NCBI GenBank assembly: GCA_903813345.2
Contig: CAIIXF020000002.1
Coordinates: 7,266,372 to 7,330,371, forward strand
Reading direction: 5' to 3'
Source of the DNA: Owenia fusiformis
Taxonomy: Eukaryota > Annelida > Polychaeta > Sabellida > Oweniidae
Length of the DNA stretch: 64,000 nt
Within the stretch, counting starts at the first letter, position 1, and each line of letters begins with the position of its first letter. The translations under genes and the position numbers were made by a program. The notes under the pieces are model-generated. The model was not told where the DNA came from and did not search any database. It saw nothing but the letters and a program-made list of their open reading frames with translations. Shown in pieces: positions 1-11,499 of this stretch.

Positions 1-2227
1 ATATACTGTACTGGAGAGCGTCCATATATTTAACCCATACGGAAATCCAGGTAAACGTGAACTTCCATATATCAGCTTCTAGTTGAATTTTGCAATGACA
101 TCTTTTGTCATTGTCATCGTCGCCATTTTCTCTTAGGCATCAACGGATCATCAGCATCAGGTCAGATCAGATCATTTGCAGATTAATATAATTATATATT
201 TCACACGTATTAGTATTTTTATTTTATTTTCTGATTGTATTAGTAATTTTTATTAGATTATAATATAATAATATTATTAATGATATCATGCAACTATGTG
301 ACATGATGAATTATCATTTGTACATCCTCATCTTGCAACCTTAACTTCTCAACTTATCACTTATCATTTTAAAACTTATTACGCCATCTATAAATGATGG
401 TCTTTAACTTTCAATATAGTATATGCACTTACAAAGCTTCTCAGTTATGTTGCTTGAGGTAGTTTGTGTATATTATGCAAAATATACGTATTAGTGTATT
501 ATAGTACACACATTATATAGATTATATAATAAGTATAATAGTTAATATATTGGATTATTATTTACATCTTAGCATATCGATCAATTAATTATTTACACCT
601 GTTTTCTTATCTTAAATTACCGGGAGATGTGCATTAAAATGTTAGCCATTTGAGTGGGTCTCTTCTGTGCACCGGACTGTATCTCCCCGAAAGGATATTA
701 ACTTTCAAGTCCACTAACGCTGCTGACCCAAATATTAAAAGCATTAGTTGCTATATATATCTTAAAGCAATGGACCGCACATCTCCTTTAAACAATAAAC
801 ATCCATTTATGAATAACCTTATAATGTTATCCCTAAAATTCATTAATCACACTTCATGGTCATTAGATCAGAGCTCAAATTAACAACCGGGCAAACATGT
901 AGTTCCCCTCATGTATCAATCATTATACTGTACATTCTTTATCATTATCATATTTATATTTTACTTATTCCTCCTTTTCACCTGCGATAATATTAATGCA
1001 TTCAGGCATTCTTTATTTCAATTATCGCACCGCGAATACTGTTATGCAATCTATGATCTTAATGCATTTAGGCATTCTCAATTCATAGTAATTCATTCCA
1101 TTGCATAATTGTTAACAGTATATTCATATCTATATATTTTCATGTCCTATTGCAGTATTTATTCTTCCTTTTTACTTCTCATACTAGTATATCATCTCAT
1201 ACGTCATCTTATTTTCTTCATCTCATATATCATCTTCATTTTCATATATCACCTTTATTTTCATCATCTCATATCTGATATATCATCTTGATTTTCTTCA
1301 TCTCATATAAGGCCTATCATCTTTCATATCTATTTTCATTTGCTGCCTTATCATACTCCAGGCTTGATCTATTCATTCAGACCCTTTAGCCACAATTTCC
1401 TATTCAATGCCATGACCCTCTTTATTTTCCTCTCATTATTAAATATTCTAGGAAACAACTTATCTCCATGTCTATCCTAACATGTTTTATTCTGTTCCAC
1501 ACCTGCTTAGATCATATTTTAGGATCTCTTACAGTAACTCATCTTCTGCCGTACCTCTGTTTAGATCATATTTTAGGATCTCTCACAGTACTTATCTATC
1601 TTCACTTCACTTCTTATATCCTATAATGTTTTTTTTTAAATACCATTTTACTCCTCTTTAGCGGCCATACACATTGGCTCGTCATATTCATTTTTATAAC
1701 TATACATTTCCTTTGTCAGTGTAAGCATTCCATTGCTCCCCGAGACAAATGTTTTATATCTTATTTGATATAAATAAACTCCATGTTTAAGGAGTCTTTT
1801 GAAAATGAATATTGTTAAAAATTTGCATCTACCCTATTCTTCAGTGGGCTAGCTTCACATTAGATAGGCCATACACAAATAATTAGATCGTATAAATTCC
1901 TCAAATTACAATTATATAATATAATTGTACTACCCAACCGATTAACACATTTGAACATATATACAAATAAAATCGCTTTTGAAGTATTAAGCTATCTCGA
2001 TCTATAAACAATGACTTCTTTTTCTTCTTTTGAACAAATCTGGAAAGCTATACCTTATCATTAACAGTGGATTATTTTCTCCTAACTTATATCGTCTCAT
2101 GTTTATTCAAATATTTTTGATGTATTGTATGAACATAAAGGTATTTGAAAAATATTTCATACTTCAAAATTCTTAGTTATGACCTCTAAAAATCAATTTT
2201 TTACAAATTGGCGCACTGCTTGTTGTT
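1..2227. other. AT-rich spacer with local short repeats
   Basis: I see no gene here. The stretch is AT-rich. About 1190-1340 is a CAT/TCTCAT/TTTTCAT-rich low-complexity run. A unit of about 54 bp containing ATCATATTTTAGGATCTC occurs twice (about 1508 and 1562). A motif around AATGCATTYAGGCATTCT occurs at about 995 and 1061. The open frames here have low-complexity composition and no recognisable domain. Confidence 0.6.
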
Positions 2228-3007
2228 CTAAAATGATTTATGGATTGACTTGAAGTTTTTCTTAATTGAGATACCTTTTCTGTAAGGTTCTTTATTGCTT
2301 TTTTGCTGTTGATCGACCACTTCTAAGATTAATTTTTGGGCATCTGTTTTATGCTTTTCATGTTCAGTATCTGTTTCTGATTTATTGATACATTCAGAAA
2401 GCCGACCCGCATTTTCTGCTGAAACAACATCGGTCGGTTCTTTTGATATTACAAATTTACGTATTTGTGGCAAGAAATTTTTGATCAAGATAGTCATGTG
2501 TTCATTCTCACCGATTTGAAGTCGGGATGCTAATAATCTAATGGCGAAAATGAAATCGTCAACACTTTCATTTGGCTCCTGTACCATGGATAATAGATTT
2601 GCTTGTAAATTCCATTTTGGTCTATTGGTTACAAAGTGTTCAATAAATGAATTTTCCAATGCTTCAAAATTGTGTTTAGTTTCATCAGGTAAATTATTAT
2701 CATACTATGATTCTGCTTGACCTGATAAATACATTCTCAACGCCCTTGATCGCCTATCTTCATCCCAACCTTGAATCTCTGCATAAGCAGTGTAACTTGA
2801 GAACCAATTGCGAGGATCTATTGTCGTATCATTAGCATCAAAGGTTTTTATTCTGACCTTATTATCTACATCATTTCTAGGGACATTCCGACCTTCTAAT
2901 CTAGCTAATCTTTCTACTAAACCTTCAATATTTTGTTCATTTTCCAAATTACGTAACCTAGCTTCCAACCCTTCCATTGTATATCTAGCAGCCTGCCTAG
3001 TTAACAT
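2228..3007 (-). pseudogene. LTR-retrotransposon gag remnant
   Basis: Read from 3007 downwards, this encodes a Gag-like protein of about 260 residues. It has an N-terminal coiled-coil-like stretch (repeated L/E/R, including GLEARLRNLENEQ), then a Ty3/gypsy-type gag core with a WFSSYTAYAE...W motif, an FIEHFVTN segment and SVDDFIFAIRLLAS. A single in-frame TAG at about 2704 breaks it between two open halves (2705-3007 and 2228-2659, with sequence between that continues the frame). No protease, reverse transcriptase or integrase follows, so the copy is truncated. The fold family is an inference from residue pattern. A dead gag is more likely than a host gene because a primer-binding-site-like sequence and a probable LTR lie just upstream. 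Confidence 0.7.
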
Positions 3008-3274
3008 AAATCTTATTTTAATAGATTGGAATTTGAAACTATCATTTGATTATCCTTTAAATCTGAATACCTGCTTTCCAACCACCTACAGAACTAATTT
3101 TTCAACCGAGTAACATATGCCTATAATGATTACCAAAACACTTATGTCTATGATAAATGATTTATAGCTACTGTAAAACATCTTGCTTTCATGCGTGTTA
3201 GTTATTTTAAATTCATACTCACACCCTTGTGCATGCAATAACGGCAATTCTTGACGTCTCGGTTGAGTGATTTG

Positions 3275-3292
3275 TACCCGGCAGCTCCACCA
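3275..3292 (-). other. probable tRNA primer-binding site
   Basis: On the minus strand, TGGTGGAGCTGCCGGGTA lies two bases after a CA that could end the LTR, and upstream of the gag start. It begins with TGG, as expected for the complement of a tRNA CCA end. The tRNA species is not assigned. Confidence 0.5.
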
Positions 3293-3295
3293 ATT

Positions 3296-3932
3296 TGAAC
3301 CCAATCACCCGTGACGGTTACGTGATTGAAGTTTAATTATTCCGGGATCTTGTAGGTTTCCGGTACTCACAGGTATCTCATCACGATATCGATTAACAAA
3401 AGTTGTTGTAAGTTGTTTGTTCTTTATTTATGTCTTCATCTGCAACCTGGATTCACAATCTTCGACTTGTATTCTCGGCTCAAGAGTATTCGCTAAGGTG
3501 ATCCCGTATCAGAACATCAGATTGTGCGATCCAAAGTATGAATTTAGAGTATAGTAGTTGTGATCCAAATGTTGAATGTTTCAGAAGGCGATCCCAATTC
3601 AGAATGTTTGATTGTGAATCCGTGGTTGCTTATATACAAGTAAAATTACATAAATCATTCTGTCAGGATTGCGCAATAACAGGCAAAAGTTGTGCAATAA
3701 TTGCACAATCGCCCACGCATATTGCATCAGAAACCTGTTCAAAACCCGCTAAAAGTGGTTACTGATATATTAGTTCCACCTGACAGAATAAGCTTAAAAA
3801 TAGAATCTTGTACTATAACTAGCTCAACCGGTTTAAACTAGTATCAAGTTATAAAGTACAATCTCAGGTGTCAATCAAATATTAACTCCATCGACTGCTA
3901 CCTGGTTGAACCAACATAATACAAAATAGTAA
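3296..3932 (-). repeat. probable LTR (5' LTR of the gag remnant)
   Basis: On the minus strand the segment starts TGTTACTATTTTG and ends GGGTTCA, so it has TG...CA termini and a TGTTA start common in gypsy-type LTRs. It abuts the putative primer-binding site. Its length would be about 637 bp. No second LTR is seen downstream of gag, so the ends rest on the terminal dinucleotides and the PBS only. Confidence 0.45.
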
Positions 3933-5471
3933 CAATTACTATCAGATTCTTTACAGTCATTGGTATAAATATCAATGATATCAAAATAAATATCAATGAT
4001 ATTAAATAATATAATAAATTAATTAATTGACTAATTAATGTCAAAAAGTGAGTGGTAACAATACTTCTTATAGCTACACAAAATGGTATTTGTTGATTAA
4101 TTATTTCATATTTTAAATTTTTTGTTCCTTTTGACGTTACTGTATAACCTGCCCCATCCTACCCAAACTCAACAACTTGATTTTATTATAACTTCAATAT
4201 AGTTTTATCAGTCAACATGAACATTTGTAGAATAATCAAAATGTCTCTAATGAACATTTACTGAAAATTTCATGGAAAATATCAATTATTGACAAACTTA
4301 GAGCATATAGTGCATTACTTCTGAGACAACCCTAGTACACAAGATAAACAAAATAAAATATAAAGTATGTTCATTTACACTGGTGATCGCAGTGATAAAT
4401 ATTGATTTTGATCAACCATAGACTCGATTTTAAATTTAGATTAGGATTTAGATTAGGATACGACCTTGGCACTTTTTTTAGATGTTAAGCTTATTTTGTA
4501 AAAATATGATCATGTTCTTCTCAATTAAAACATATCAAAAGTTTTTTCTACATTATATCAACAATTCCTGAAAAGAGGACGGCATTTAAAATGCGCTGAA
4601 GTTAAAAACCACATCTCCCATACAAGTGAAGATATCATCTTTGTTACATCTCTGGCAGCCATTTTGAAAAACGCATATTTTTTAATATAAGACTCAACCC
4701 AATACTAAAAGGACTCTTCAATCACAAAAAATGTAGATTTAGACACCAATAATATCATTAAAGCATGCATAAAAGCAAAGATGCTGTCTCCGTTGTTTTT
4801 TTTTGGTGGCCATTTTGAAAAATGTGAATATTTCCAATATAAAGCGCCATCTGGCGTGTGTCTTTGAATAAATTAGTTTCTATGGTCCTAAGGTACTCTC
4901 ATGTCAAGGAAAACTTTGCATCATAGATTGAAGTTCAGACCCCCTAAAATGCAGTTAACCCACTTACTATTAGAATGAACACTTTCACCCCATTTTCAGC
5001 AAAAAATCCCGTCTTCTCCCGATTTTTGAAAAAATATCCCGATTTTCGTTTTACTTGACAGGGATGTACCTCTCTGGTGTACTGGTTATGATTAGCTAGG
5101 TCCTTTCAATACACGCTGGGAGTGACATTAGAAGTCCAGCGTGCTAACCTAGGGCTCGAGTTGCAGATTGCGAAATTCAACATTTGGCGGCCATTTTGAA
5201 TTATCTGAGCCCCGATTCAGAAAAACTATATTATAATTGCAATCTACTCTAAATTGCCTTTCATTTGAGTATAATAAAGCTGCACTTCAGAAAATTAATA
5301 AAACATCCTATTTTCCTGACGTCCCGTACTCAGCCATTTGGAGTCGTGCCAAAAAACACGGAATATATGTGAAATGGACATACTTGATGGATTAACTAAC
5401 ACATTTCGAAACAGACCTTTTCTCAAAAGAGGCACTATGAAACAAATGTTGAAGATTTATATAGTTAATAA
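3933..5471. other. AT-rich spacer with dispersed repeats
   Basis: No gene is seen. About 4330-4445 matches, with changes, a stretch at about 53020-53140 (core ACAAGATAAACARAATAAAA). Several blocks around GGCGGCCATTTTGAA (near 4660, 4808 and 5186) match blocks near 16405 and 16548, so they belong to a dispersed repeat family. Confidence 0.6.
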
Positions 5472-6020
5472 AGGGTGGTCCAAAAATTTCAAAAATAAAT
5501 ATTTTTATTTATGAAAACATGTCATATTATGTACCAGTGGAAAGAACATTTGATAAACCTTAATTCGATACATCATAAGTACAAATCTATTATATTATGT
5601 CTATCAACCAGCGTCCATATTTGTAATACAAATGACGTCATTTTCGTTTTAAAACGTTTTTGTCAACATATTTACCTATAAACACATGTTCAGTATGCCC
5701 CCTATTATTTTTCAATAGTAGCCCCCTAGCTTGCCCTAAGCTTGTCCATAGCTGCATCGATATGCTTTTGAGACAATAAATTCCACTTCTCAACAATTCT
5801 GCCCTTAAGGGACTGAATAGATGTATAGGTTTTATTGTACAGCAATTCTGTTAGTTGTCCCCATACGTCGTAGTAGTAGATGTTAGCATCGGGTGATCTG
5901 AGGGGATTGGCAGCGATTAAGGGGGAGTTGGATCTAGGATCATTTTACATGCGTCGGGAATCGTTGGCTACATTGGCTAACATTTTACTACCGGATCTGA
6001 TGTACTCACAAGTTATCTCT
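5472..6020 (-). mobile_element. Tc1/mariner-like transposon remnant, truncated
   Basis: The right end of the element starts AGGGTGGTCCAAAAA, a Tc1/mariner-style terminal sequence. A related end occurs at 44941. The minus strand carries a transposase C-terminus (next feature). The 5' part is missing because a foldback element begins at about 6022. The two copies share the GAAAACATGTCATATTAT and GCGTCCATA blocks. Confidence 0.65.
5726..6010 (-). pseudogene. Tc1/mariner-like transposase C-terminal fragment
   Basis: Reading down to the stop at 5726-5728, the frame gives a stretch with LRSPDANIYYYDVWGQL followed by a basic helical tail ending in MDKLRAS. The SPD...WG pattern matches the region of the third catalytic aspartate in mariner-type DDD transposases (established family knowledge). 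An in-frame TAA at 5945-5947 and loss of the N-terminal two thirds make it dead. The earlier catalytic residues are not present. Confidence 0.7.
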
Positions 6021-6021
6021 G

Positions 6022-7868
6022 AAAAGGATAGGTATCGATATGATGAACTGAATTCAACAATGTTTTTCTCTTAAACCAAGTATTGAAAACATTCTGTAAA
6101 AACACGGTCCTTTATGTAATTTTGACTGATTGGCAATAGTTTAATGCAAAAGTTATTTATATATATTTTATAACTGTTTTTGTTAACATTTTTTGGGGTT
6201 TTAGTGCAATTGTTTTTTGTTCCTTTCTACCAATTCTTGAGAATAAAATAAAATGTCTTTCCGAACCTTGTTGGAACAGAATAGCATATACAACATTTTC
6301 TGAAGACTCCCAATATTATAGTTATACAAAGGAAATTTTGGTTGATTTAACAAAAAGTAGGCAAAAACTTCAAACAAAACCTCCAAAAATATATAAAAAA
6401 TAAGATTAACCTTTTATTTCATTAACAAGATACTTTTCCTTTGTACAATTACAATATTGAGAGACTTAAACACGTTCTGTTTATGTCGTTTTGTTACATT
6501 GAGGTTCGGATTGATGTTTCATTTCATTCCGAACATATGATACCAAGAACAAAAGAAGTGTCTGATTTGTTTCCTGAATTAGCATTGAGAAAAGTGTGTA
6601 CCCTCTGTATCAAAAGTCTTTTCCTATTGAGAAAACCCTTAAATAACTTTTGTATAAGGCAAGTAAACTTAATGAAACTTTTCACGCATAATTTGAGGCA
6701 TATAATACACCCTCTGTGAAAATTTAGAGACAATTGATTGATTTTTACTCAAAATATCACATATAGAACATAGCATATACCCAAAACACCGATGTGACTT
6801 TTTCCAAGTTTGTGACGTCAAACTTACCTAAGATTGCCAAACTGACCAAAGTCAGGCTGCTCTGCAAAACTAAGTGGACAAAGGTAATTATATATGATAT
6901 GCTAATAATGAGCAATCAGAATATGTTATAGACTTTACAAATGATCCTGTTCATGAGAGGTGTATATTTCATAAAATAAAGGTATCACTGAAAGCTGTAT
7001 AATAACAATGCAAAAGTCCTTACACTTGGGTCTTAGAACAGTATTGCCTAACTGTTCATTGTTATGCCATATTTCCTTAATATTTACCCCTTTTCTGTAA
7101 TGACATCAATAAGTATAATTTTGTGACTAATGTGTCAATATGATTTTCTCAGGGGTTCATCTTCTAAATATTCTTGATGTTCTTTTGGTATTTAATTCAA
7201 AAGAATCTATCATATTTCCATTTTATTGCAATAATTCTGAATCATAATGCACCGAACATTGATATATTAAAGATAGCAGTGCTTATTGTGACAACATATT
7301 TCTGAATTCCTCAAATAATTTTGGTCAGGAAAGGGTTAAGTGGAGTACAACATGGTCCAGGGCTGTTAGTAAAATGCATGAGGACATTCAGAGTACATTT
7401 TTTGTATATTTAATAACACATTCTGCTCATAATTAGCATTTTATATATAAAGACTTTTGTCTGCATACTTTCACAGAGCAACCTGATTTTGGTCAGTTTG
7501 GCAATCTTAGGTAAGTTTGACGTCACAAACTTGGAAAAAGTCACATTGGTGTTTTTGGTATATGCTATGTTCTATATGTGATATTTTGAGTAAAAATCAA
7601 TCAATTGTCTCCAAATTTTCACAGAGGGTGTATTATATGCCTCAAATTATGCGTGGAAAGTTTCATTAAGTTTACTTGCCTGATAAAAAAGTTATTTAAG
7701 GGTTTTCTCAATAGGAAAAGACTTTTGATACAGAGGGTATATATTTTTCAAATTATAATGTTACCATCTAAAAGAGAACCACTAAATTGACGATGTGTTA
7801 AATATTCAGAATCTTTTGATGTCTGGTTAAAGATCAAACAGTTCACCATATCGATACAACACCTTTGA
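6022..7868. mobile_element. foldback/MITE element, family 1, interrupted by a nested element
   Basis: The left end (AAAGGATAGGTATCGATATG) and the right end (CATATCGATACAACACCTTT) are inverted copies. The body matches the 25038-25774 element along its length (shared TTTCATTAACAAGATAC and GTCTTTCCGAACCTTGTTGG). The family copy at 25 kb is uninterrupted, while this one is split by the element at 6601-7737. It lies upstream of the lysozyme exons and may sit in that gene's intron. Confidence 0.75.
6601..7737. mobile_element. nested foldback element with ~260-bp inverted arms and TA target duplication
   Basis: It begins CCCTCTGTATCAAAAGTC and ends with the inverted copy. Each arm runs about 260-270 bp (about 6601-6880 and 7470-7737), including the shared block around AAGATTGCCAAACTGACC. 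TA flanks both ends (6599-6600 and 7738-7739). The uninterrupted relative at 25 kb gives the empty-site sequence (around GTATGTATATCTTTTTC). No coding capacity is visible in the 600-bp centre. The TA duplication suggests mobilisation by a Tc1/mariner-type transposase (inference). Confidence 0.8.
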
Positions 7869-8062
7869 AGGTGATATCTGTAGTAGTTTTGAGAAAAGTG
7901 TCGGACAATCGGACAGACAGAAAGACTGACAAACGAATGAACAGACGCGCCTAGGCCCACAATATGGACCCACCCTATGTGATGGGACATAACAATGATG
8001 GTTTATAATCATGTTATATATCTTTTTGACTCTCAGGTTTGGACCGTTCTATGAATTTGCAG

Positions 8063-8177
8063 GTTGAGGGATGTGAGAGCCAGATTGGAATATGCAGGAT
8101 GGATGTAGGATCACTTTCATGTGGACCCTTCCAGATCAAAAAGTTATATTGGATAGATTGTGGCAGGCCAGGAGTAG
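8063..8177 (+). CDS. i-type lysozyme exon A
   Basis: Acceptor AATTTGCAG precedes GTT GAG. The exon covers the conserved SLSCG...YWIDCG core with both predicted catalytic acidic residues. The donor is GTCTGT, a weak but GT-type site, chosen because it alone keeps the phase with exon B. Confidence 0.75.
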
Positions 8178-8536
8178 GTCTGTCAATGTTACACATTTAT
8201 CAACTTTTAATTCACAATATCTGAATATCTGAAATTAGACTTTTAGATTAACATTTTTGAAGAGGATCTCAATTCATCAGCCATAAAATTATTTACTTTA
8301 TATATTTTCATTTTATGTTGGGTCCTATTCAAGATTACGAAACCTGTACCAAACAGATGGCCTGTTCCAAGCGGTGTGTCATTGCTTACATGAAGCATTA
8401 TGGTAAAAACTGTAATGGAGGACGTACACCTACATGTAAGGAATACGCTAGACTCCACAATGGAGGACCCGATGGATGTGACGAAGATGACACACTTGAT
8501 TATTGGAATAAAGTAAAGGAAGCAATGGACGGATAG
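8063..8536 (+). CDS. i-type lysozyme (destabilase family), last two exons, 5' part missing
   Basis: Two exons (8063-8177 and 8334-8536) encode the C-terminal part of an invertebrate-type lysozyme, a secreted enzyme cleaving peptidoglycan beta-1,4 links. The first gives VEGCESQIGICRMDVGSLSC, then YWIDCGRPG. It carries the Glu (in VEGC) and the Asp (in RMDVGSLSC) positions used by the family for catalysis. The second gives CTKQMACSKRCVIAYMKHYG, the ARLHNGGPDGC motif and a YWNKV tail. The junction is in phase with donor TAG/GTCTGT at 8178 and acceptor ATTCAAG at 8333. AATAAA lies 22 nt after the stop. The signal-peptide exon was not found upstream, where the nested foldback elements lie. Either it is further away or the gene is truncated. 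Confidence 0.85.
8334..8536 (+). CDS. i-type lysozyme exon B (terminal)
   Basis: It runs from the acceptor CTATTCAAG to TAG at 8534-8536. It contains six cysteines, the NGGP motif and the conserved tyrosine-tryptophan near the C-terminus. Confidence 0.85.
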
Positions 8537-8557
8537 ACACGATACTCACATATGCAA

Positions 8558-8563
8558 AATAAA
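8558..8563 (+). promoter_or_regulatory. polyadenylation signal AATAAA for the lysozyme gene
   Basis: A consensus hexamer 22 nt after the lysozyme stop codon, in the sense orientation. Confidence 0.6.
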
Positions 8564-8689
8564 TGTTCATATTCAGAATTCAATAACTACTACTATTAAA
8601 ATTATTATTAAGTTTTCATAAATGATTTCCCCATTACCTTATATTAGACGCAAATAGAAATAAAATTTACTTGTAAGTAGTCAAAAGTA

Positions 8690-9000
8690 AGGTGATATCA
8701 TATTTCAAATCTACATGTAAGATTAAATCTAGCAATGTGTTTTAAATAATTATTTATCAACTTTGAAAATTCAGTTTTCTCTGAAAATGTGACTTATAGG
8801 TCGGGTAAATTCCCTTCAGACCCCATGATATAAAATCACGAAAAGTGTAATGTTTTTCTTGTGTTGGGCAGATTACATTTTCTTTTACTGGACACATTTT
8901 GTTTGTATCAAACACAAACTGTAAGAATTATATGAAAATTGATCCACTTAAATTGATGGAAAGTCAAGTTTTAAGGTAACTTTCTACTATAATAGAGGCC
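8690..9000 (+). repeat. dispersed ~310-bp repeat, copy 1
   Basis: Matches 31315-31610 in the same orientation with scattered changes (shared TTATCAACTTTGAAAATT, AGACCCCAT and TATATGAAAATTGA blocks). Its class is not recognised. Confidence 0.65.
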
Positions 9001-9054
9001 CTCTTTCAGATACCCCATCTAGTACAGTAAGACTCTTCTGGTTGGGTATTCACT

Positions 9055-9610
9055 CCTAAGGGACATAGATGAAACATGTCTCGACACCAAACATGTTGAT
9101 AGTAAATGTATTAGTGGTGGTACCATCTCAGATGCCCAGAAAGCCCTCATGAATAATGAATCCTATGATAAAGTTAAATTGCAAATTGGAAGCAATTATT
9201 GTGCTAACGTGGATTAAGCTAAAAACATTGTGGACGATTATAAACTTCTATCTGGAGCGAAGGCCATTTCTAAAGAGGTTTCAATCTCGAGTAGCTGCCC
9301 CCGTACAGGCAATAAAGAAGCCTGAGAAAATGTCCAGGCAGTAAACGCTGAACTGCAAGTTTTGTGTGACCATACCGACAAAACAACCTTCATTAACAAT
9401 GACAATACTTTTATTCTGCAAGATGGCACTATCAACGAAGGCTTCTTGAATAGAGTGGTATCCGTCTCAACCCAGCTGGCACTAACCGTCTGGTGCGTAA
9501 TATGGGACTTAAAAAATCGCTTAAGAGTGTCACAAAGCCCGGCTTCAATCAATATAAAAAATCAAGGTCCAATGCTCCCAAAAATGTCCAAATGCCACTC
9601 CAAGATCTAA
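9055..9610 (+). pseudogene. LINE ORF1 SGNH/esterase-like segment
   Basis: Reading across frames gives GGTISDAQKALMNNESYDKV, VDDYKLLSGAKAISKEVSIS, ENVQAVNAELQVLCD and, after a frameshift near 9465, RLNPAGTNRLVRNMGL. The order (strand, oxyanion-type Asn/Ser region, a late Asp/His-like LNPAGT block) resembles the SGNH-hydrolase-like ORF1 found in CR1/L2 LINEs. In-frame stops at about 9217 and 9329 show decay. Confidence 0.65.
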
Positions 9611-9626
9611 TAACGATTCTTTTAAT

Positions 9627-9878
9627 ATGAACAATAACCTCAGAGCTAGAGTAACACACAATAACGTCAATGGACAACCCATCCCTAAACACTCATTGGC
9701 CAACGTCCCCTCTGCTGTCAATAAAGCTAAGCCTATTTGCTATAAACGTGGAGAGGCCTCCCATCTTGCTTCGACTTGTTGGCACCCCAATTCTATCAGA
9801 TGCTATTCCTGTATGAATGTCAGCCATAAGACCCATAAGTGCCCTTACAAGTTTATCTCAACCTCTAACAAATACTGA
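9627..9878 (+). pseudogene. LINE ORF1 zinc-knuckle segment
   Basis: Encodes two CCHC-type knuckles, of which the second (CYSCMNVSHKTHKC) is intact. In the first (CYKRGEASHLASTC) the second cysteine has become arginine. Such knuckles bind the element's RNA. It lies directly after the esterase-like region, as in other ORF1 proteins of this kind. Confidence 0.7.
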
Positions 9879-10029
9879 GTCCTTGGACATGTTAAGGCCG
9901 TTCCCCCATGTGCTCATTTTAATGGTAATTCAGTTAGTAAGCAAAAAGCTAAGAACCATAAAAAGCAAAGCAGGAGTGGGAAAAATTGGAAGCCTAAAAT
10001 GGTTTCAAAACCAGTTGTGACAGGATATA

Positions 10030-10560
10030 ATAATGCTCAACACATTGGCCTGTCTGAAAAAATTCAATTAAAAGAAATACTTAATGATCAAGACTATGAC
10101 ATTTTTGCTTTAACTGAGACGTTTTTTAATAAGAGGAATTACATTGCTGTAAGTAGCGAAAATCGTGATTGGTTAGGTAAAAAAGAGAGAACAAAAATGG
10201 TAGAGGCTTAGACTTTTTCATTCATAATTCTATTATGACCATGAATGATAATGTACTTGAATCTAAATCTGATGACTATGAGCGTTATTCGGTTGAAATT
10301 GAAGTCAACAAAAATAAAGTTCTTCTCGGAGTTGCTTATTTTCCTAATGATTGCAAGGATATGAAGAATGTCAAGACTTGTTGGTGAACTCCTATCCAAT
10401 GTTTCCAGCTTAAATAACAAGAATGTTATTCTTTTTGGGGACTTCAATGGTAAAATTGCTCAATTCAATTTAGGCAAGAAGAGCCCTAATGGTGAACTCC
10501 TTGACATTTTTGTTGACTCTGCTGACCTCAACATTTTAAAGGATGTGTCTGGGTATATGC
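10030..10560 (+). pseudogene. LINE ORF2 endonuclease, N-terminal part
   Basis: Encodes DYDIFALTETFF, then after frame breaks LLGVAYFPNDCK and VILFGDFNGKI. These match the TET, Y-P and GDFN motifs of apurinic-type LINE endonucleases that nick target DNA. Stops at about 10209 and 10379 and frame changes break it. Intact coding ends near 10560, where unrelated DNA starts. Confidence 0.7.
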
Positions 10561-10564
10561 CCTT

Positions 10565-11475
10565 TTGGTCCCTCAGTCAAATGTATGTGAAATGTGTTTT
10601 TTATTACTGTCCTAGTTATATTTCATAAGTATATTTACTTTTTCACGAGTGTTGATGCATAATTAATCCCCTGCTGAGAGTATATAATAAGAATATAAGT
10701 ATCTTAACGAAAAAAAAAGTCATTATCATAGAAAAACACCAATGGCAACATGTATGACTTACAAAGAAGAAATAAATTAAGACCCATGAAGAATTTAAAA
10801 GAAAATCATATTTTTTAAATATATTTAATGATTAATTTTTTTTTCAAATTTTTGAATTTCCCGCCAGTTTAATTTGAAGGGGGGGGGGAAACAAGATGGC
10901 TGCCATTTGATGTAAGAAATATCAGAAAAAAAGTTGCTTCACTTTTAGTTTTCACAATGAGCACAGTTTTCCGGTTTAGGTTTTTTGACTGATTCTGACT
11001 CTTTATCACCAGGGTCATGTATAGAGATTATAAAATTGAAACCAAAATGTTGTGTTCAGCATGAATTTGACTGAAATATGTGTAACTTCACCAACACATT
11101 TGAAGTCTCAAAACTGGATGCTCAGTAACTTTGAGTGACTATAATCCCTTGATTACCCAGATAAACACCAATTCATTTATCCAGAAATACCATTCAATGT
11201 CTATACAAAGAAAGTTAGCAATGTTTTGGAGGATTTGTTTCAAACCTTTTGTATAAATAATTCATTTAATATTTGCCATTGATTTTTTTTCAATTCTGAC
11301 AAAGTGATATGACTGTCTTTGATGCCAATATTCTTCATTAATTGTGATACAAATTGATATTTTTGTACTCTCAGAAGAAGGATAAGAGACTGAAGTTTAA
11401 TAATATGTGTGATTGAGTTAGTTTTTCAGACATTACAATTTTCAATATTTTCTAAGTCGATACCCAGACTCATTC
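10565..11475. other. AT-rich insertion inside the LINE endonuclease
   Basis: A 900-bp block with no coding similarity to the LINE on either side. It contains a G run (10880-10888) next to a motif near CAAGATGGCTGCCATTTG. I could not define target duplications or terminal repeats, so its nature is open. Confidence 0.4.
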
Positions 11476-11499
11476 CCAGACTCATCCATTATCTGATCG

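Noticed and set aside
650-1291. Three short plus-strand open frames as genes
   Set aside because: Low-complexity, hydrophobic AT-driven translation, no splice context or domain.
6441-6733. Frames similar to the one at 7605-7790 as a duplicated small gene
   Set aside because: They are the two inverted arms of the nested foldback element.
8037-8062. Lysozyme exon starting at the earlier acceptor CTCTCAG
   Set aside because: It would add LDRSMNLQ before VEGC, replacing the expected Cys-rich segment of the family. The acceptor AATTTGCAG at 8062 fits better.
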